Below, one piece after another: positions 24,266 through 31,487 of a DNA stretch of 64,000 nucleotides; the stretch's first letter is position 1; the number at the start of each line of letters is the position of its first letter. This DNA comes from JACVRW01 sp038323835. Its GTDB lineage: Bacteria; Actinomycetota; Thermoleophilia; Solirubrobacterales; Thermoleophilaceae. A program made the translations under genes and the position numbers. The notes beneath the pieces were generated by a model. That model was given only the letters and a program-made list of their open reading frames with translations, did not search any database and had not been told where the DNA came from. The DNA is taken from the NCBI GenBank assembly GCA_038323835.1, contig JBBQHI010000013.1, forward strand, positions 1-64,000, given 5' to 3'.

Positions 24266-25659
24266 CCGGGCCCCCCGGAAAGCGCGGCCGGGGCACTGGG
24301 ACGCGGACCGTAGGGCTCGTCGCCGCCGTCCTCGTCCTGTGAATCCTCCTCACGCCAGCGCCTCGCCATCGTGCGCAGGGTCACCACCGTCGCGATTCCG
24401 AGCACCGTGTACAGCAGGAGCGCCACCGTGAACGTCACCCACACGCCACTGGCCCCGGTGGCCGCGTTCTCGGTGCGCATGACGTTGTAGACCACCCAGG
24501 GCTGGCGGCCCACCTCGGTCACGATCCAGCCGCACTCCATCGCCGCGATCGCCGCGACGCCGGACACCGCCGTGGCCCGCAGGAACCAGTGCGACCGAGG
24601 TATGTCGCGCCTGCGCAGCCACGTGAGGCCAAGCCAGAGGGCGAGCCCCATGAGCGCGGTGCCGATCCCGACCATCGCGTCGAACGCCCAATGGAGCATC
24701 GTGTTGGCCGGCGGCCGATCGTCGGCCGGCACCGAGTCCAGGCCGGTGACCTTCGTGTCGGTGCTGAAGCCGATCAGGAACGAGTCGAGACCGGGAATGC
24801 CGATCCCGCCCTTGACGCCATCCGCCGTGCAGCGACCGCCGAGGTACTCGGTCACGTGAGTCGACGTGTGCTGCACGCATTCCATTCCCGCGAACTTGAC
24901 CGGCTGGTCGTTGGCGATCGCCCGCGCGGCGGTGTCGCCGACCCCCAGCTGGATCGGCGTCGCGATCGCCGCGACGGTCAGCGGGATCAGCAGGCCCAGC
25001 CTGTGGAGGCGGTCCCGCCGCCCGCGGAGCATGCCGACGGCGTACACCGACGCCACCAGGAAGCCCGTGACCATGTAGGCGGCCAGGAGCATGTGCGGGA
25101 CCTCGTACGGCACCGCCGGGTTGAAGATCACCTTGAGGGGCTCCACCTTCGTCACGTCGCCGTGGGAGAGCGTGTAGCCGCGCGGCTGGTTCATCCACGA
25201 GTTGACCGCGACCACCGAGAACGCGCCCCCGATCCCGGAGAGGACGATCGGAACTCCGGTCCAGAAGTGTGCCCATCCCGGGAGTCGCTTCCATCCGAAG
25301 ATGTAGATCGCGATGAAGATCGCCTCGAGGAAGAAGAAGATGCCCTCGATCGCGAAGAGGATCCCGAAGACCTCGCCGAACTTGGCGGTGAACGCCGGCC
25401 ACAGGAGGCCGAACTCGAAGGAGAGCACCGTGCCGGTCACGGCGCCGACCGCGAACGTGACGGCCGCGACCTTCGACCACCGCCGGGCGAGCAGCATCGC
25501 GTCGGCGTCGTCGTGGCGAAGGCCACGGTAGTTGGCGATCAGCATCATCGCCGGGAAGGCCACGCCAAGGGAGGCGAGGACGATGTGGAACCCGAGCGTG
25601 AACGCCATCTGGCTGCGCGCGGCCTCGAGGGCCGAAGCGATCGGGAGGACGTTGCTCAC
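24262..25659 (-). CDS. cydA: Cytochrome bd ubiquinol oxidase subunit I
   Basis: The haem-bearing subunit of 465 residues and about nine helices. Visible marks are FTLGFHIVLASLG (His axial ligand near residue 25), the acidic FAIEGIFFFLEAIF helix (proton channel glutamates), and GRQPWVVYNVMRTENA (near 395). The quinol loop is of the short type. The C-terminus is a charged cytoplasmic tail. The GTG start overlaps the stop of the upstream 60-residue gene by 4 bp (GTGA), so that small gene is part of the operon. Confidence 0.95.
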   Translation of the reverse strand: MSNVLPIASALEAARSQMAFTLGFHIVLASLGVAFPAMMLIANYRGLRHDDADAMLLARRWSKVAAVTFAVGAVTGTVLSFEFGLLWPAFTAKFGEVFGILFAIEGIFFFLEAIFIAIYIFGWKRLPGWAHFWTGVPIVLSGIGGAFSVVAVNSWMNQPRGYTLSHGDVTKVEPLKVIFNPAVPYEVPHMLLAAYMVTGFLVASVYAVGMLRGRRDRLHRLGLLIPLTVAAIATPIQLGVGDTAARAIANDQPVKFAGMECVQHTSTHVTEYLGGRCTADGVKGGIGIPGLDSFLIGFSTDTKVTGLDSVPADDRPPANTMLHWAFDAMVGIGTALMGLALWLGLTWLRRRDIPRSHWFLRATAVSGVAAIAAMECGWIVTEVGRQPWVVYNVMRTENAATGASGVWVTFTVALLLYTVLGIATVVTLRTMARRWREEDSQDEDGGDEPYGPRPSAPAALSGGPG

Positions 25660-25838
25660 CGTGGAGCCGTCTCCCTTGGCGGCGCCCGCTCGACGATCGA
25701 GAGCTCACCCTGGATCACCTGGCTTCCGCGATGCGCGAACCGCGTGGCGAGCACACGCTCGCCGGCATCGAGCAGGATCACCTGGGAGCCGTCGGGACGG
25801 ATATGCGCATGATCGCCCTTCCGCGAGCGCTTCGCCAC
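25656..25838 (-). CDS. Small basic protein upstream of cydA, unknown function
   Basis: A 60-residue frame starts at GTG 25836-25838, with GGAG about 11 nt upstream, and its TGA overlaps the cydA GTG. It begins MAKRSRKGDHAHIRPDGSQV and ends in VERAPPRETAPR; no membrane helix is present, so it is not CydX. The tight overlap with cydA and the GC-rich third codon positions argue that it is real. It might couple cydA translation. Upstream extension in the same frame reads poorly. Confidence 0.45.
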   Translation of the reverse strand: MAKRSRKGDHAHIRPDGSQVILLDAGERVLATRFAHRGSQVIQGELSIVERAPPRETAPR

Positions 25839-25890
25839 CGCCGCGAGCGCTCCGGGATCTCCACTCCGGTGGGTCCGCCGGCCGCGGCGG

Positions 25891-26493
25891 CTAGTGCTGG
25901 AGCGAGGGTGCCGGCAGCTCGGCCTCGAGCGCGTCCAGCACGATCGGATCGAACTGGCGCTCGCGACCCTCGTCCAGCTCGCGGGCCACACCGTCGGCGG
26001 GAAGCGCCTCGCGGTAGGGCCGGTCCTCGTTCATTGCCACATAGGCGTCGGCCACGGCCAGGATTCGACTTTCGAACGGGCTCTGCGGGCCCTCGAGGCC
26101 GTCGGGGTAGCCACGCCCGTCGAAGCGCTCATGGTGGTGGCGGACGATGTCGGATACGCGCTCGAGCCCCGGGATGCGGCCCACCAGGTCCGCGCCCCAG
26201 CTCGAGTGCTCGCGCAGCAGCTCGGCCTCGAGCGCATCGAGCGGGCCGGGCTTGAACAGCACCGCGTCGGGCACGCCTACCTTGCCGATGTCGTGCACCC
26301 GGGCCGCGAAGCTCAGATCTCGAAGCGAGTCGTCGGGCAGCCCCAGGCGCCAGCCGAGCCGGCGGGCCAGATCCACGACCCGGCCGCAGTGCTCACGAGT
26401 CTCCCCGTCGCGGAGCCCCAGAGTCTCGGCGAGGGCATCCACAGTCGCGGTGAGTAGATCGTCGGACGGGGGAGCGCCAGCGGAATTCGGCAT
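25891..26493 (-). CDS. Stand-alone HD-GYP domain protein
   Basis: A 200-residue protein that is almost only an HD-GYP domain. Metal ligands are visible in EHCGRV, VHDIGKVGVPD (near residue 66), LLREHSSWGADL, HHHERFDGRGYPDGL (near 112-126) and VADAYVAM. HD-GYP enzymes hydrolyse cyclic di-GMP or related dinucleotides. No sensor domain is attached, so input may come from a partner. With the PAS-EAL protein this gives two potential cyclic di-GMP hydrolases in the window and no GGDEF synthase. Confidence 0.88.
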   Translation of the reverse strand: MPNSAGAPPSDDLLTATVDALAETLGLRDGETREHCGRVVDLARRLGWRLGLPDDSLRDLSFAARVHDIGKVGVPDAVLFKPGPLDALEAELLREHSSWGADLVGRIPGLERVSDIVRHHHERFDGRGYPDGLEGPQSPFESRILAVADAYVAMNEDRPYREALPADGVARELDEGRERQFDPIVLDALEAELPAPSLQH

Positions 26494-26564
26494 CGTGCCT
26501 CGGTTCGCCGCGGGGCGTTGCTTCCCTCTTCCGGATGCCGCCGTACGTCAAGAGCGGCACAGGC

Positions 26565-26606
26565 GAGGAGCGCAGCCTGATCGGTGATCAGGCGAGCACC
26601 GGAGCC
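26565..26606 (+). repeat. Dispersed hairpin element, copy 1
   Basis: Core CCTGATCGGTGATCAGG with flanks GAGGAGCGCAG and CGAGCACCGGAGCC. It lies 2 bp after the pspAA stop codon (minus-strand gene). The stem differs from the commonest form by a paired C-G to T-A change, which keeps the pairing. Confidence 0.85.
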
Positions 26607-26608
26607 AC

Positions 26609-26887
26609 TCAGTCCGGGATGAGGCCATCGCCCGAGAACTCGCCCTGCGCCTCGGCGAAGGTCACGTCCCGCGGGGGCATGATCACGTCGGACTCCACCA
26701 GCTCGTCGCCGTCGATCGCCTCGCCGTCGGTGCGCACCAGCTCGAGCATCTGGCTCCACAGCTCGCGGAAGCCGGTCTCGTCGCCCTCGCCGACAGCGGA
26801 CACGGCGCGGTTGTCCAGCTCGTTCAGGCGCTCGGAGTCGCTGTCGGGCAGGCGGTACTGCCCCTCTCCGGAGATGCGGACGATCAT
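26609..26887 (-). CDS. pspAA: PspA-associated protein PspAA
   Basis: A 92-residue acidic protein starting MIVRISGEGQYRLPDSDSER, the characteristic N-terminus of the small PspAA family that accompanies actinobacterial PspA. The ATG overlaps the pspA TGA by one base (TGATG), so translation is coupled. Its function is not established; it probably modulates PspA at the membrane. A copy of the hairpin element follows the stop codon by 2 bp. Confidence 0.85.
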   Translation of the reverse strand: MIVRISGEGQYRLPDSDSERLNELDNRAVSAVGEGDETGFRELWSQMLELVRTDGEAIDGDELVESDVIMPPRDVTFAEAQGEFSGDGLIPD

Positions 26888-27651
26888 CAGGCGGACTCCC
26901 CCTTCTCGCCCGGCTCGAGGGCGGGCGCCGCCTCGCCGCCGCCGGCGCCGAGCTCCGCCTTCATCTTCGCCAGCTCGTCGTCCACCTGCGCGCCGGCGCC
27001 GAGCGAGGCCAGCTCGCGGTCGATGTCGTCCTGGCCACCGCCGAGCTGCGACAGGTCCTCGAAGGTGCCGGCCGCCTCCAGCTCCTCGACCGCCGACGCA
27101 CGGGCGCGCATCTGCTCGGTCTTGTCCTCGGCGCGCTGGATCGCGAGCCCGAGATCGGCCATCTCCTCGCCCACCCCGTTCGCGGCCTCGGAGATCTTCA
27201 CCTGGGCCTCGGCCGCGGAGTACTGCGCCTTGATGACCTCCTTCTTGGTGCGGAAGGACTCGATCTTGGTGCGAAGCTTCTTCTCGTTCTCGGTGAGCGC
27301 CTCCTGCTGGTTCTGAAGCTCCTGCACCTGCTGGTCCAGGGACTGGAGCTCGGTCTGGGTGACCGTTTTGCGCTCCAGCGCCGCGCGGGCGAGGTCGTCG
27401 CGACCCTGGGCGAGCGCCTGGCGGGCCTGCGTGTCGAGCTTCACCACCTGCTGCTCGAGCTTTCCGGACTGCATCTGAAGGCGCTTCTTCGACGTGGTCA
27501 CGTCGGCGATGCCCTTCTTCACGTTCTGGAGGAGCTCGACCTGTTTCTGGTAGCCGTAGTCGAGCGTCTCGGACGGGTCCTCGGCACGGTCGAGAGCCTT
27601 CGAGATCTTCGCTTTGATGACGGTAGACATGCGACCGGCCAACCCTGGCAT
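26887..27651 (-). CDS. pspA: Phage-shock protein A / IM30 family
   Basis: A 254-residue ESCRT-III-like protein that coats and stabilises the inner membrane under stress. It is almost wholly helical: MSTVIKAKISKALDRAEDPS (amphipathic helix and first coil), then long coiled coils at about residues 30-190, and an acidic C-terminus. GGAGG sits 4 nt before ATG 27651, so I chose that start; ATG 27630 gives the N-terminus more usual for the family. It forms an operon with pspAA; htpX-pspAB is elsewhere in the window. Confidence 0.93.
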   Translation of the reverse strand: MPGLAGRMSTVIKAKISKALDRAEDPSETLDYGYQKQVELLQNVKKGIADVTTSKKRLQMQSGKLEQQVVKLDTQARQALAQGRDDLARAALERKTVTQTELQSLDQQVQELQNQQEALTENEKKLRTKIESFRTKKEVIKAQYSAAEAQVKISEAANGVGEEMADLGLAIQRAEDKTEQMRARASAVEELEAAGTFEDLSQLGGGQDDIDRELASLGAGAQVDDELAKMKAELGAGGGEAAPALEPGEKGESA

Positions 27652-27689
27652 GCCGCCTCCTTCAGGCTCGAGGTTCGGTACGGGCGCCG

Positions 27690-27695
27690 TACACT
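27690..27695 (+). promoter_or_regulatory. -10 hexamer TACACT of the thioesterase gene
   Basis: TACACT ends 8 bp before GTG 27704. The pspA start is only 52 bp away on the other strand, so the two promoters share one short interval. Confidence 0.55.
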
Positions 27696-27703
27696 AGCGC
27701 CGC

Positions 27704-28204
27704 GTGGACCCTCGTCCTCCGTCAGCCTCGCGCTCGGTCCTGACCCGCTGGATGGGCATCGCCGACTCCAATACCGCGGGCGACGTGCACGGCGGCGTGA
27801 TCATGCATATGTGTGACGAGGCGGCCGGGATCGCGGCCGTCCGCCACTCGGGCCTGCGGGTGGTGACCGCCGCGATGGACCGGATGACCTTCCTGCATGC
27901 GGTCCACACCGGCCAGCTCGTGACGCTCGTGGCCAGCGTGAACGCCGCCTGGCGAACCTCGATGGAGGTGGGCGTGCGGGTGGTTTCGGAGAACGTGCGC
28001 ACCGGCGAGACCGCGCACACCTCCACCGCCTACCTCACGATGGTCGCGCTGGACGAGCACGGCCGGCCCGCCCCGGTGCCGCCGCTGGCGCCCGAGCACG
28101 CGGACGAGGTGCGCCGCGCGCGGGAGGCCCAGCTCCGCCGCGACAACCGGCTCGCCGAGCGAGCCCGCATCGAGGCCGAGCGGGCCCAGACCTCACACTC
28201 GTAA
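27704..28204 (+). CDS. Hotdog-fold acyl-CoA thioesterase
   Basis: A 166-residue protein of the BFIT/BACH type thioesterase family, which releases free CoA and fatty acid. The active-site stretch is NTAGDVHGGVIMHMCDEAAG (near residues 22-41), with the helix following the Asp/His region; VASVNAAWRTSMEVGVRV is a central strand. The C-terminal 40 residues are a charged helix (RREAQLRRDNRLAERARIE-like). The family is often found as hexamers. Functionally it fits the acyl-CoA genes further downstream. Confidence 0.88.
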   Translation: MDPRPPSASRSVLTRWMGIADSNTAGDVHGGVIMHMCDEAAGIAAVRHSGLRVVTAAMDRMTFLHAVHTGQLVTLVASVNAAWRTSMEVGVRVVSENVRTGETAHTSTAYLTMVALDEHGRPAPVPPLAPEHADEVRRAREAQLRRDNRLAERARIEAERAQTSHS

Positions 28205-28226
28205 CCCTCCCGTCACTCGCTCGGAG

Positions 28227-28277
28227 GGGGGTGTGGCGCGTTATGCATCCATACCGTGCAAAAGGCGCCACACCCCC
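28227..28277. repeat. Perfect 13-bp inverted repeat (hairpin with 25-nt loop)
   Basis: Arms GGGGGTGTGGCGC (28227-28239) and GCGCCACACCCCC (28265-28277) are perfect complements around an AT-richer loop that includes TTATGCATCCATACC. It begins 22 bp after the thioesterase stop. It could be a terminator without a U-run, or a very small inverted-repeat element. No second copy is present in the window. Confidence 0.7.
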
Positions 28278-28411
28278 TGGGCCTCGCCGGGCGAGAGGGA
28301 GATGGCTGACGCGCGAGCGACCCCAAACGCGCACGCTGTGGACGCGACGCAAGGGCACCGGCCCATCCAGCCGCCGTGCGCCGATTGAGCCGGGAGGCCG
28401 AGACGGCGGCC

Positions 28412-29218
28412 TCAGGACGCCGCCGCCGCGGCCCGCTCCGCCTGGTCGTGCTCCTGGGCCGAGCGGTAGAAGAAGAAGGCCACCGCGAAGAGCATCACCA
28501 TCAGGTCGAGGCCCATCATCATTCCGCCGGCCACCTGCTGGTCGGTGATCGGCGAGAGCCCGTGATCGCGGGGCCGGTCGCCGTAGTAAGCGCTGTACGC
28601 CGGCGAGCGCAGCAGGATCAGGGACATGCCAAGCAGCATCCCCGGCAGCCGGGCGCCCAGCAGGTACGGGACCTTCCACAGCTCGCCCGGAAGCCGGCGC
28701 TTCTTGGGCTCGATCACCGACCACCACACCAGCATCGCTCCGAACAGGAAGGACAGGTGCTGGACCACGTGGAGCACCGGATGCTGGAGCGCTCCGACGA
28801 ACGCGAAGGAGAAGTGCCACCCGTAGAGCAGCACCACCCAGACGGGCACGGCGACCATCGGCTTGCGGAGCGTCCGGAACACGCGCCGCAGGCGCGTGCG
28901 CCGGGCCAGGCTGACGAGCAGCGGCCGCGGTAGGTAGAAGGCGTAGACGGGGGTGCGCAGCCCCAGGAGGAGGAACGGCGCGGCCAGGTCCGCGAGCAGG
29001 AGGTGCTGGCCCATGTGGGCTAGCACCAGGTCCTCCGAGAGGGCGTCCACCGGGCCGATGAGGCCGGCGGCCACCAGGAACAGCCCGAGCCACCAGGCGG
29101 CCCGCTGGCCCACGGGCACTTCGTACCCGCGGCGCCGCAGGGTGGCCACCGCGCGGGTGTAGAGGGTGGCCATGACCGCCAGCAGCGCCAGGGCCCCGGG
29201 ATCCAACTCGAAGGGCAC
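28412..29218 (-). CDS. CtaG-like (caa3-type) cytochrome c oxidase assembly membrane protein
   Basis: A polytopic membrane protein of 268 residues with about seven helices. The family is recognised by the conserved histidine pairs LAHMGQHLLLAD (near residue 68) and HVVQHLSFLFGAMLVWW (near 153) and by GARLPGMLLGMSLIL. CtaG_caa3 proteins are linked to copper delivery or assembly of haem-copper oxidases. No oxidase subunit gene is adjacent; the cupredoxin at 18.7 kb is the nearest copper protein. The region between it and the thioesterase (28205-28411) holds only the inverted repeat. Confidence 0.88.
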   Translation of the reverse strand: MPFELDPGALALLAVMATLYTRAVATLRRRGYEVPVGQRAAWWLGLFLVAAGLIGPVDALSEDLVLAHMGQHLLLADLAAPFLLLGLRTPVYAFYLPRPLLVSLARRTRLRRVFRTLRKPMVAVPVWVVLLYGWHFSFAFVGALQHPVLHVVQHLSFLFGAMLVWWSVIEPKKRRLPGELWKVPYLLGARLPGMLLGMSLILLRSPAYSAYYGDRPRDHGLSPITDQQVAGGMMMGLDLMVMLFAVAFFFYRSAQEHDQAERAAAAAS

Positions 29219-29357
29219 CGGCTCCTATTGTGGCTGCCGGGGGCGGGATGTAACGACCCCGGCCCCACCAGAGTCACCAGGTGAGCCCGACACCAACCTT
29301 GGAAGGAGCCTGATCCGAATCGACGCGAATCCGCAGGAGTCCGACGGCGCGACCCGT

Positions 29358-29726
29358 GTGGCGTACATCCTCGGCGTGCCCTTGGCCGACAACGTGGTGC
29401 GCCAGTGGCCGCAGATGGAGGAGATCGTGCGCACGAGCAGGCTCGTGGCCGACGTCGAGGGGAACTTCCCCGAGCTCACGCTCGAGGTCGGCCGGCGCCT
29501 CCAACTCGACGATGTGATCGTGGTCGAGTGGACCGGGAACTACGGTGACGGCCGCCTGTACCGGAACGTCACCATCGGCGAGTTGGAGGACGGCCGGGCC
29601 GTGCGCGTCACCGACTACTGGGGCGAGCCCACCGTGACGCCCGACTGGCGCCGCCCCCTCACCGACCGGCTCGACATGCCCGGCGACGGCATCTGGCCGG
29701 ACGCGGAACACCTGGCCCACCACTAG
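29358..29726 (+). CDS. NTF2-like (SnoaL-type) protein, probably truncated at the N-terminus
   Basis: The C-terminal half fits the SnoaL-like family: LQLDDVIVVEWTGNYGDG, then a strand, VRVTDYWGEPTVTPDWRRPL and a short tail, ending at TAG 29724-29726. The expected first helix and pocket are missing or altered. The only in-frame canonical start is GTG 29358 (122 residues). A ribosome-site-like GGAAGGAG lies further up (29311-29318), and a short frame VSPTPTLEGA from GTG 29281 precedes it in another phase, so a frameshifted or decaying gene is likely. Confidence 0.5.
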   Translation: MAYILGVPLADNVVRQWPQMEEIVRTSRLVADVEGNFPELTLEVGRRLQLDDVIVVEWTGNYGDGRLYRNVTIGELEDGRAVRVTDYWGEPTVTPDWRRPLTDRLDMPGDGIWPDAEHLAHH

Positions 29727-29736
29727 GGACCATGCT

Positions 29737-29780
29737 GGGAGGAGCGGGGCTCGATCGCTGATCGAGCGAGCACCGGACCA
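29737..29780 (+). repeat. Dispersed hairpin element, copy 2
   Basis: Core GCTCGATCGCTGATCGAGC with flanks GGGAGGAGCG and GAGCACCGGACCA. The stem has a paired change (CTCGATC with GATCGAG) that keeps the helix. It lies 10 bp after the stop of the NTF2-like gene and about 5 bp after TGA of a short minus-strand frame (29786-29842). Confidence 0.85.
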
Positions 29781-29943
29781 TGGCGTCAATCGTGCGTGAC
29801 CGCCAGGTGCGCGTAGCGGGGGTCGGTGACATTGCCCTTCATGACCCCATGTTGGCGCCGCGCACGCGCGCGGGCCATGGACCGCGGCCCAAAGATCCCC
29901 GTCCGCCGCCCGACCAGATGTCGAGGAGCCCACGCGCCTGGCT
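29781..29943. other. Intergenic stretch with no gene I can support
   Basis: Between repeat copies 2 and 3 I see no convincing gene. A minus-strand frame ending at TGA 29786-29788 encodes MKGNVTDPRYAHLAVTHD and looks like the end of a real protein, but I cannot place it in a family and its upstream part reads as random. It may be a gene remnant. The rest of the 29727-30040 gap is taken up by repeat copies 2, 3 and 4. Confidence 0.4.
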
Positions 29944-29985
29944 AGGAGCGCAGCCCGAGCGTGTGGTCGGGCGAGCACCGCAGCC
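29944..29985 (+). repeat. Dispersed hairpin element, copy 3 (tandem with copy 4)
   Basis: Shorter stem, CCCGA and TCGGG around GCGTGTGG, with the usual flanks AGGAGCGCAG and GCGAGCACCGCAGCC. It is followed by CCCCGTTCTAG, the same sequence that follows copy 4, so a unit of about 51 bp was duplicated. Confidence 0.85.
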
Positions 29986-29994
29986 CCCCGTTCT

Positions 29995-30034
29995 AGAGCG
30001 CAGCCCGAGCGTTGTTCGGGCGAGCACCGCAGCC
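29995..30034 (+). repeat. Dispersed hairpin element, copy 4 (tandem with copy 3)
   Basis: Stem CCCGA and TCGGG around GCGTTGT with flanks AGAGCGCAG and CGAGCACCGCAGCC. It ends 6 bp before the stop codon of the minus-strand acyl-CoA dehydrogenase, so it is the first thing transcribed after that gene. The duplicated unit includes the bases around the stop codon. Confidence 0.85.
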
Positions 30035-30040
30035 CCCGTT

Positions 30041-31312
30041 CTAGGCCGCGACCGGGTCGCCCGGGGGCGTGCCCGGAGCCTGCGAGAGCACCGCAGCGGC
30101 CTCCTCGAGCCTCCGCGAGTACTCGGCCCGCTGCATCCGCGAGATCACCATCCGCTGCACCTGGGCCGTGCCCTCGAACAGCTGGTAGATCTTGGCGTCC
30201 CGGAAGAACTTCTCCAGCGGGCAGTCCGTGGTCTGGGCGTAGGGGCCGACGAGGTCCATCAGCGTGGTGGTGGCCCACATCGCCGTGTCGCCCGCCTTGA
30301 GCTTGGACATCGAGCCCTGGCCACCGGTCATCGGCATTCCGTTGCGACCCATCCAGGCGGCGCGCCACACCAGCAGGCGGGCGGCCTCGATCTCCGTGGC
30401 CACGTCGGCCAAGACCTGCTGGATGCGCTGCTGGTCTAGCAGCGGGGTGTCGTCCTCGGAGCGGCCCTCCAGGTACTCGAGGGTCCACTCGTAGGCGGCC
30501 TGGGCGATGCCAAGCGCCGACGCTCCCACCAGCGGGCGCGTGAGCTCGAAGGTGGCCAGGGCGCCCGACGAGCGGCCGGTGGACTGGCCCGACCGGGCGC
30601 GCTCCAGCTTCTTCTGGAGCTTCTCGTAGCCGCCCAGCAGGTTCTCCATGGGCACGCGGCAGTCGTCCAGCACGACCTCGGCCGTCTGCGACGCGCGGAT
30701 GCCGAGCTTCGTCTCCTTCTTGCCCATCGACAGGCCCGGCGTGTCCTTGGGCACGATGAAAGAGGCCTGTCCGCGGTGCCCCAGCTCGGGGTCCACGGTG
30801 GCCACCACGACGGTCACGTCGGCGATGCCGCCGTTCGTGATGAAGACCTTGGTCCCGTTCAGGATCCACTCGTCGCCGTCGAGCTTGGCGGTGGTGCGCA
30901 GAGAGCGCACGTCGGATCCGGCGCCCGCCTCAGTGACGGCGTACGCGCCCAGCTTGATCTCGTCGCCCAGGCCGAAGCACTCGGGAACCCACCGCCCGAT
31001 CTGCTCCGGGGTGCCCGAGCTGGCGATGCCGGCGGCGGCCAGGGAGCTGCCCGAGATCGCGAGCGCCATGCCGGCGCAGCCCCAGTGGAGCTCCTCGGCG
31101 TAGATGCAGCTCATGATCCCGTCCGGGTCGTTGCCCATCCGCTGAAGGTGGTCGAGGCCCTGCAGGCCCCATTCGCGCGCGGCCCTGATGCCCTCCCAGG
31201 GCACGCTCTCCTCGCGGTCGTGCTTGGCCGCCATGGGCCGCATGACCTCGCGGGCGAACCTGCGACACGTCGCCTGGAACTCGAGCTGCTCCTCGTTGAG
31301 CCTGAAATCCAT
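30041..31312 (-). CDS. Acyl-CoA dehydrogenase
   Basis: FAD-dependent desaturation of acyl-CoA to trans-2-enoyl-CoA. The 423-residue protein has the full family pattern: MDFRLNEEQLEFQATCRRFA start, AYAVTEAGAGSDVRSL (FAD-binding region, near residue 134), ILNGTKVFITNGG, and the C-terminal KIYQLFEGTAQVQRMVISR with the catalytic Glu in FEGT (near 384). ATG 31310-31312 is preceded by GGAGG about 12 nt away. A palindromic operator lies at 31336-31351, so it is probably regulated with the thiolase gene. Open frame upstream of ATG is not coding. Confidence 0.94.
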   Translation of the reverse strand: MDFRLNEEQLEFQATCRRFAREVMRPMAAKHDREESVPWEGIRAAREWGLQGLDHLQRMGNDPDGIMSCIYAEELHWGCAGMALAISGSSLAAAGIASSGTPEQIGRWVPECFGLGDEIKLGAYAVTEAGAGSDVRSLRTTAKLDGDEWILNGTKVFITNGGIADVTVVVATVDPELGHRGQASFIVPKDTPGLSMGKKETKLGIRASQTAEVVLDDCRVPMENLLGGYEKLQKKLERARSGQSTGRSSGALATFELTRPLVGASALGIAQAAYEWTLEYLEGRSEDDTPLLDQQRIQQVLADVATEIEAARLLVWRAAWMGRNGMPMTGGQGSMSKLKAGDTAMWATTTLMDLVGPYAQTTDCPLEKFFRDAKIYQLFEGTAQVQRMVISRMQRAEYSRRLEEAAAVLSQAPGTPPGDPVAA

Positions 31313-31335
31313 CGTGGGGGCGCCTCCGGCACTGG

Positions 31336-31351
31336 TTGACTGACCAGTCAA
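31336..31351. promoter_or_regulatory. Palindromic operator TTGACTGACCAGTCAA
   Basis: Perfect 7-bp arms TTGACTG and CAGTCAA with a 2-bp spacer, 24 bp upstream of the acyl-CoA dehydrogenase ATG. The same arms and spacing occur at 41092-41107 before the thiolase. The form is typical of TetR-family operators that control fatty-acid degradation. No TetR gene is in the window. Confidence 0.8.
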
Positions 31352-31387
31352 TCGTATGCCACGCGGCCGCTGTTCGCACGAATACAT

Positions 31388-31426
31388 GGCTGCGGTGCTC
31401 GCCCGACCACCGATCGGGCTGCGCTC
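31388..31426 (-). repeat. Dispersed hairpin element, copy 5
   Basis: Reverse orientation on the plus strand: GGCTGCGGTGCTCGCC, then CGACCACCGATCGGG and CTGCGCTC. It sits between the dehydrogenase promoter and the cell-wall-binding lipoprotein gene. It is one of the few copies not close to a stop codon. The longest open frame for the lipoprotein reads through it, which argues for a later start. Confidence 0.8.
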
Positions 31427-31487
31427 GCTGCCGGTCGGGCTCCGGCCTATCGTCGACGCCGGACCCATAGCTATCGTCCGCCGCGAC

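Noticed and set aside
28231..28548. Plus-strand frame of 105 codons after the thioesterase
   Set aside because: Arginine- and proline-rich with no domain; it starts inside the inverted repeat and overlaps the CtaG-like gene on the other strand.
31356..31487. N-terminal extension of the CWB2 lipoprotein starting at ATG 31356
   Set aside because: It would translate hairpin-element copy 5 and destroy the lipoprotein signal. TTG 31488 gives a normal signal with lipobox.
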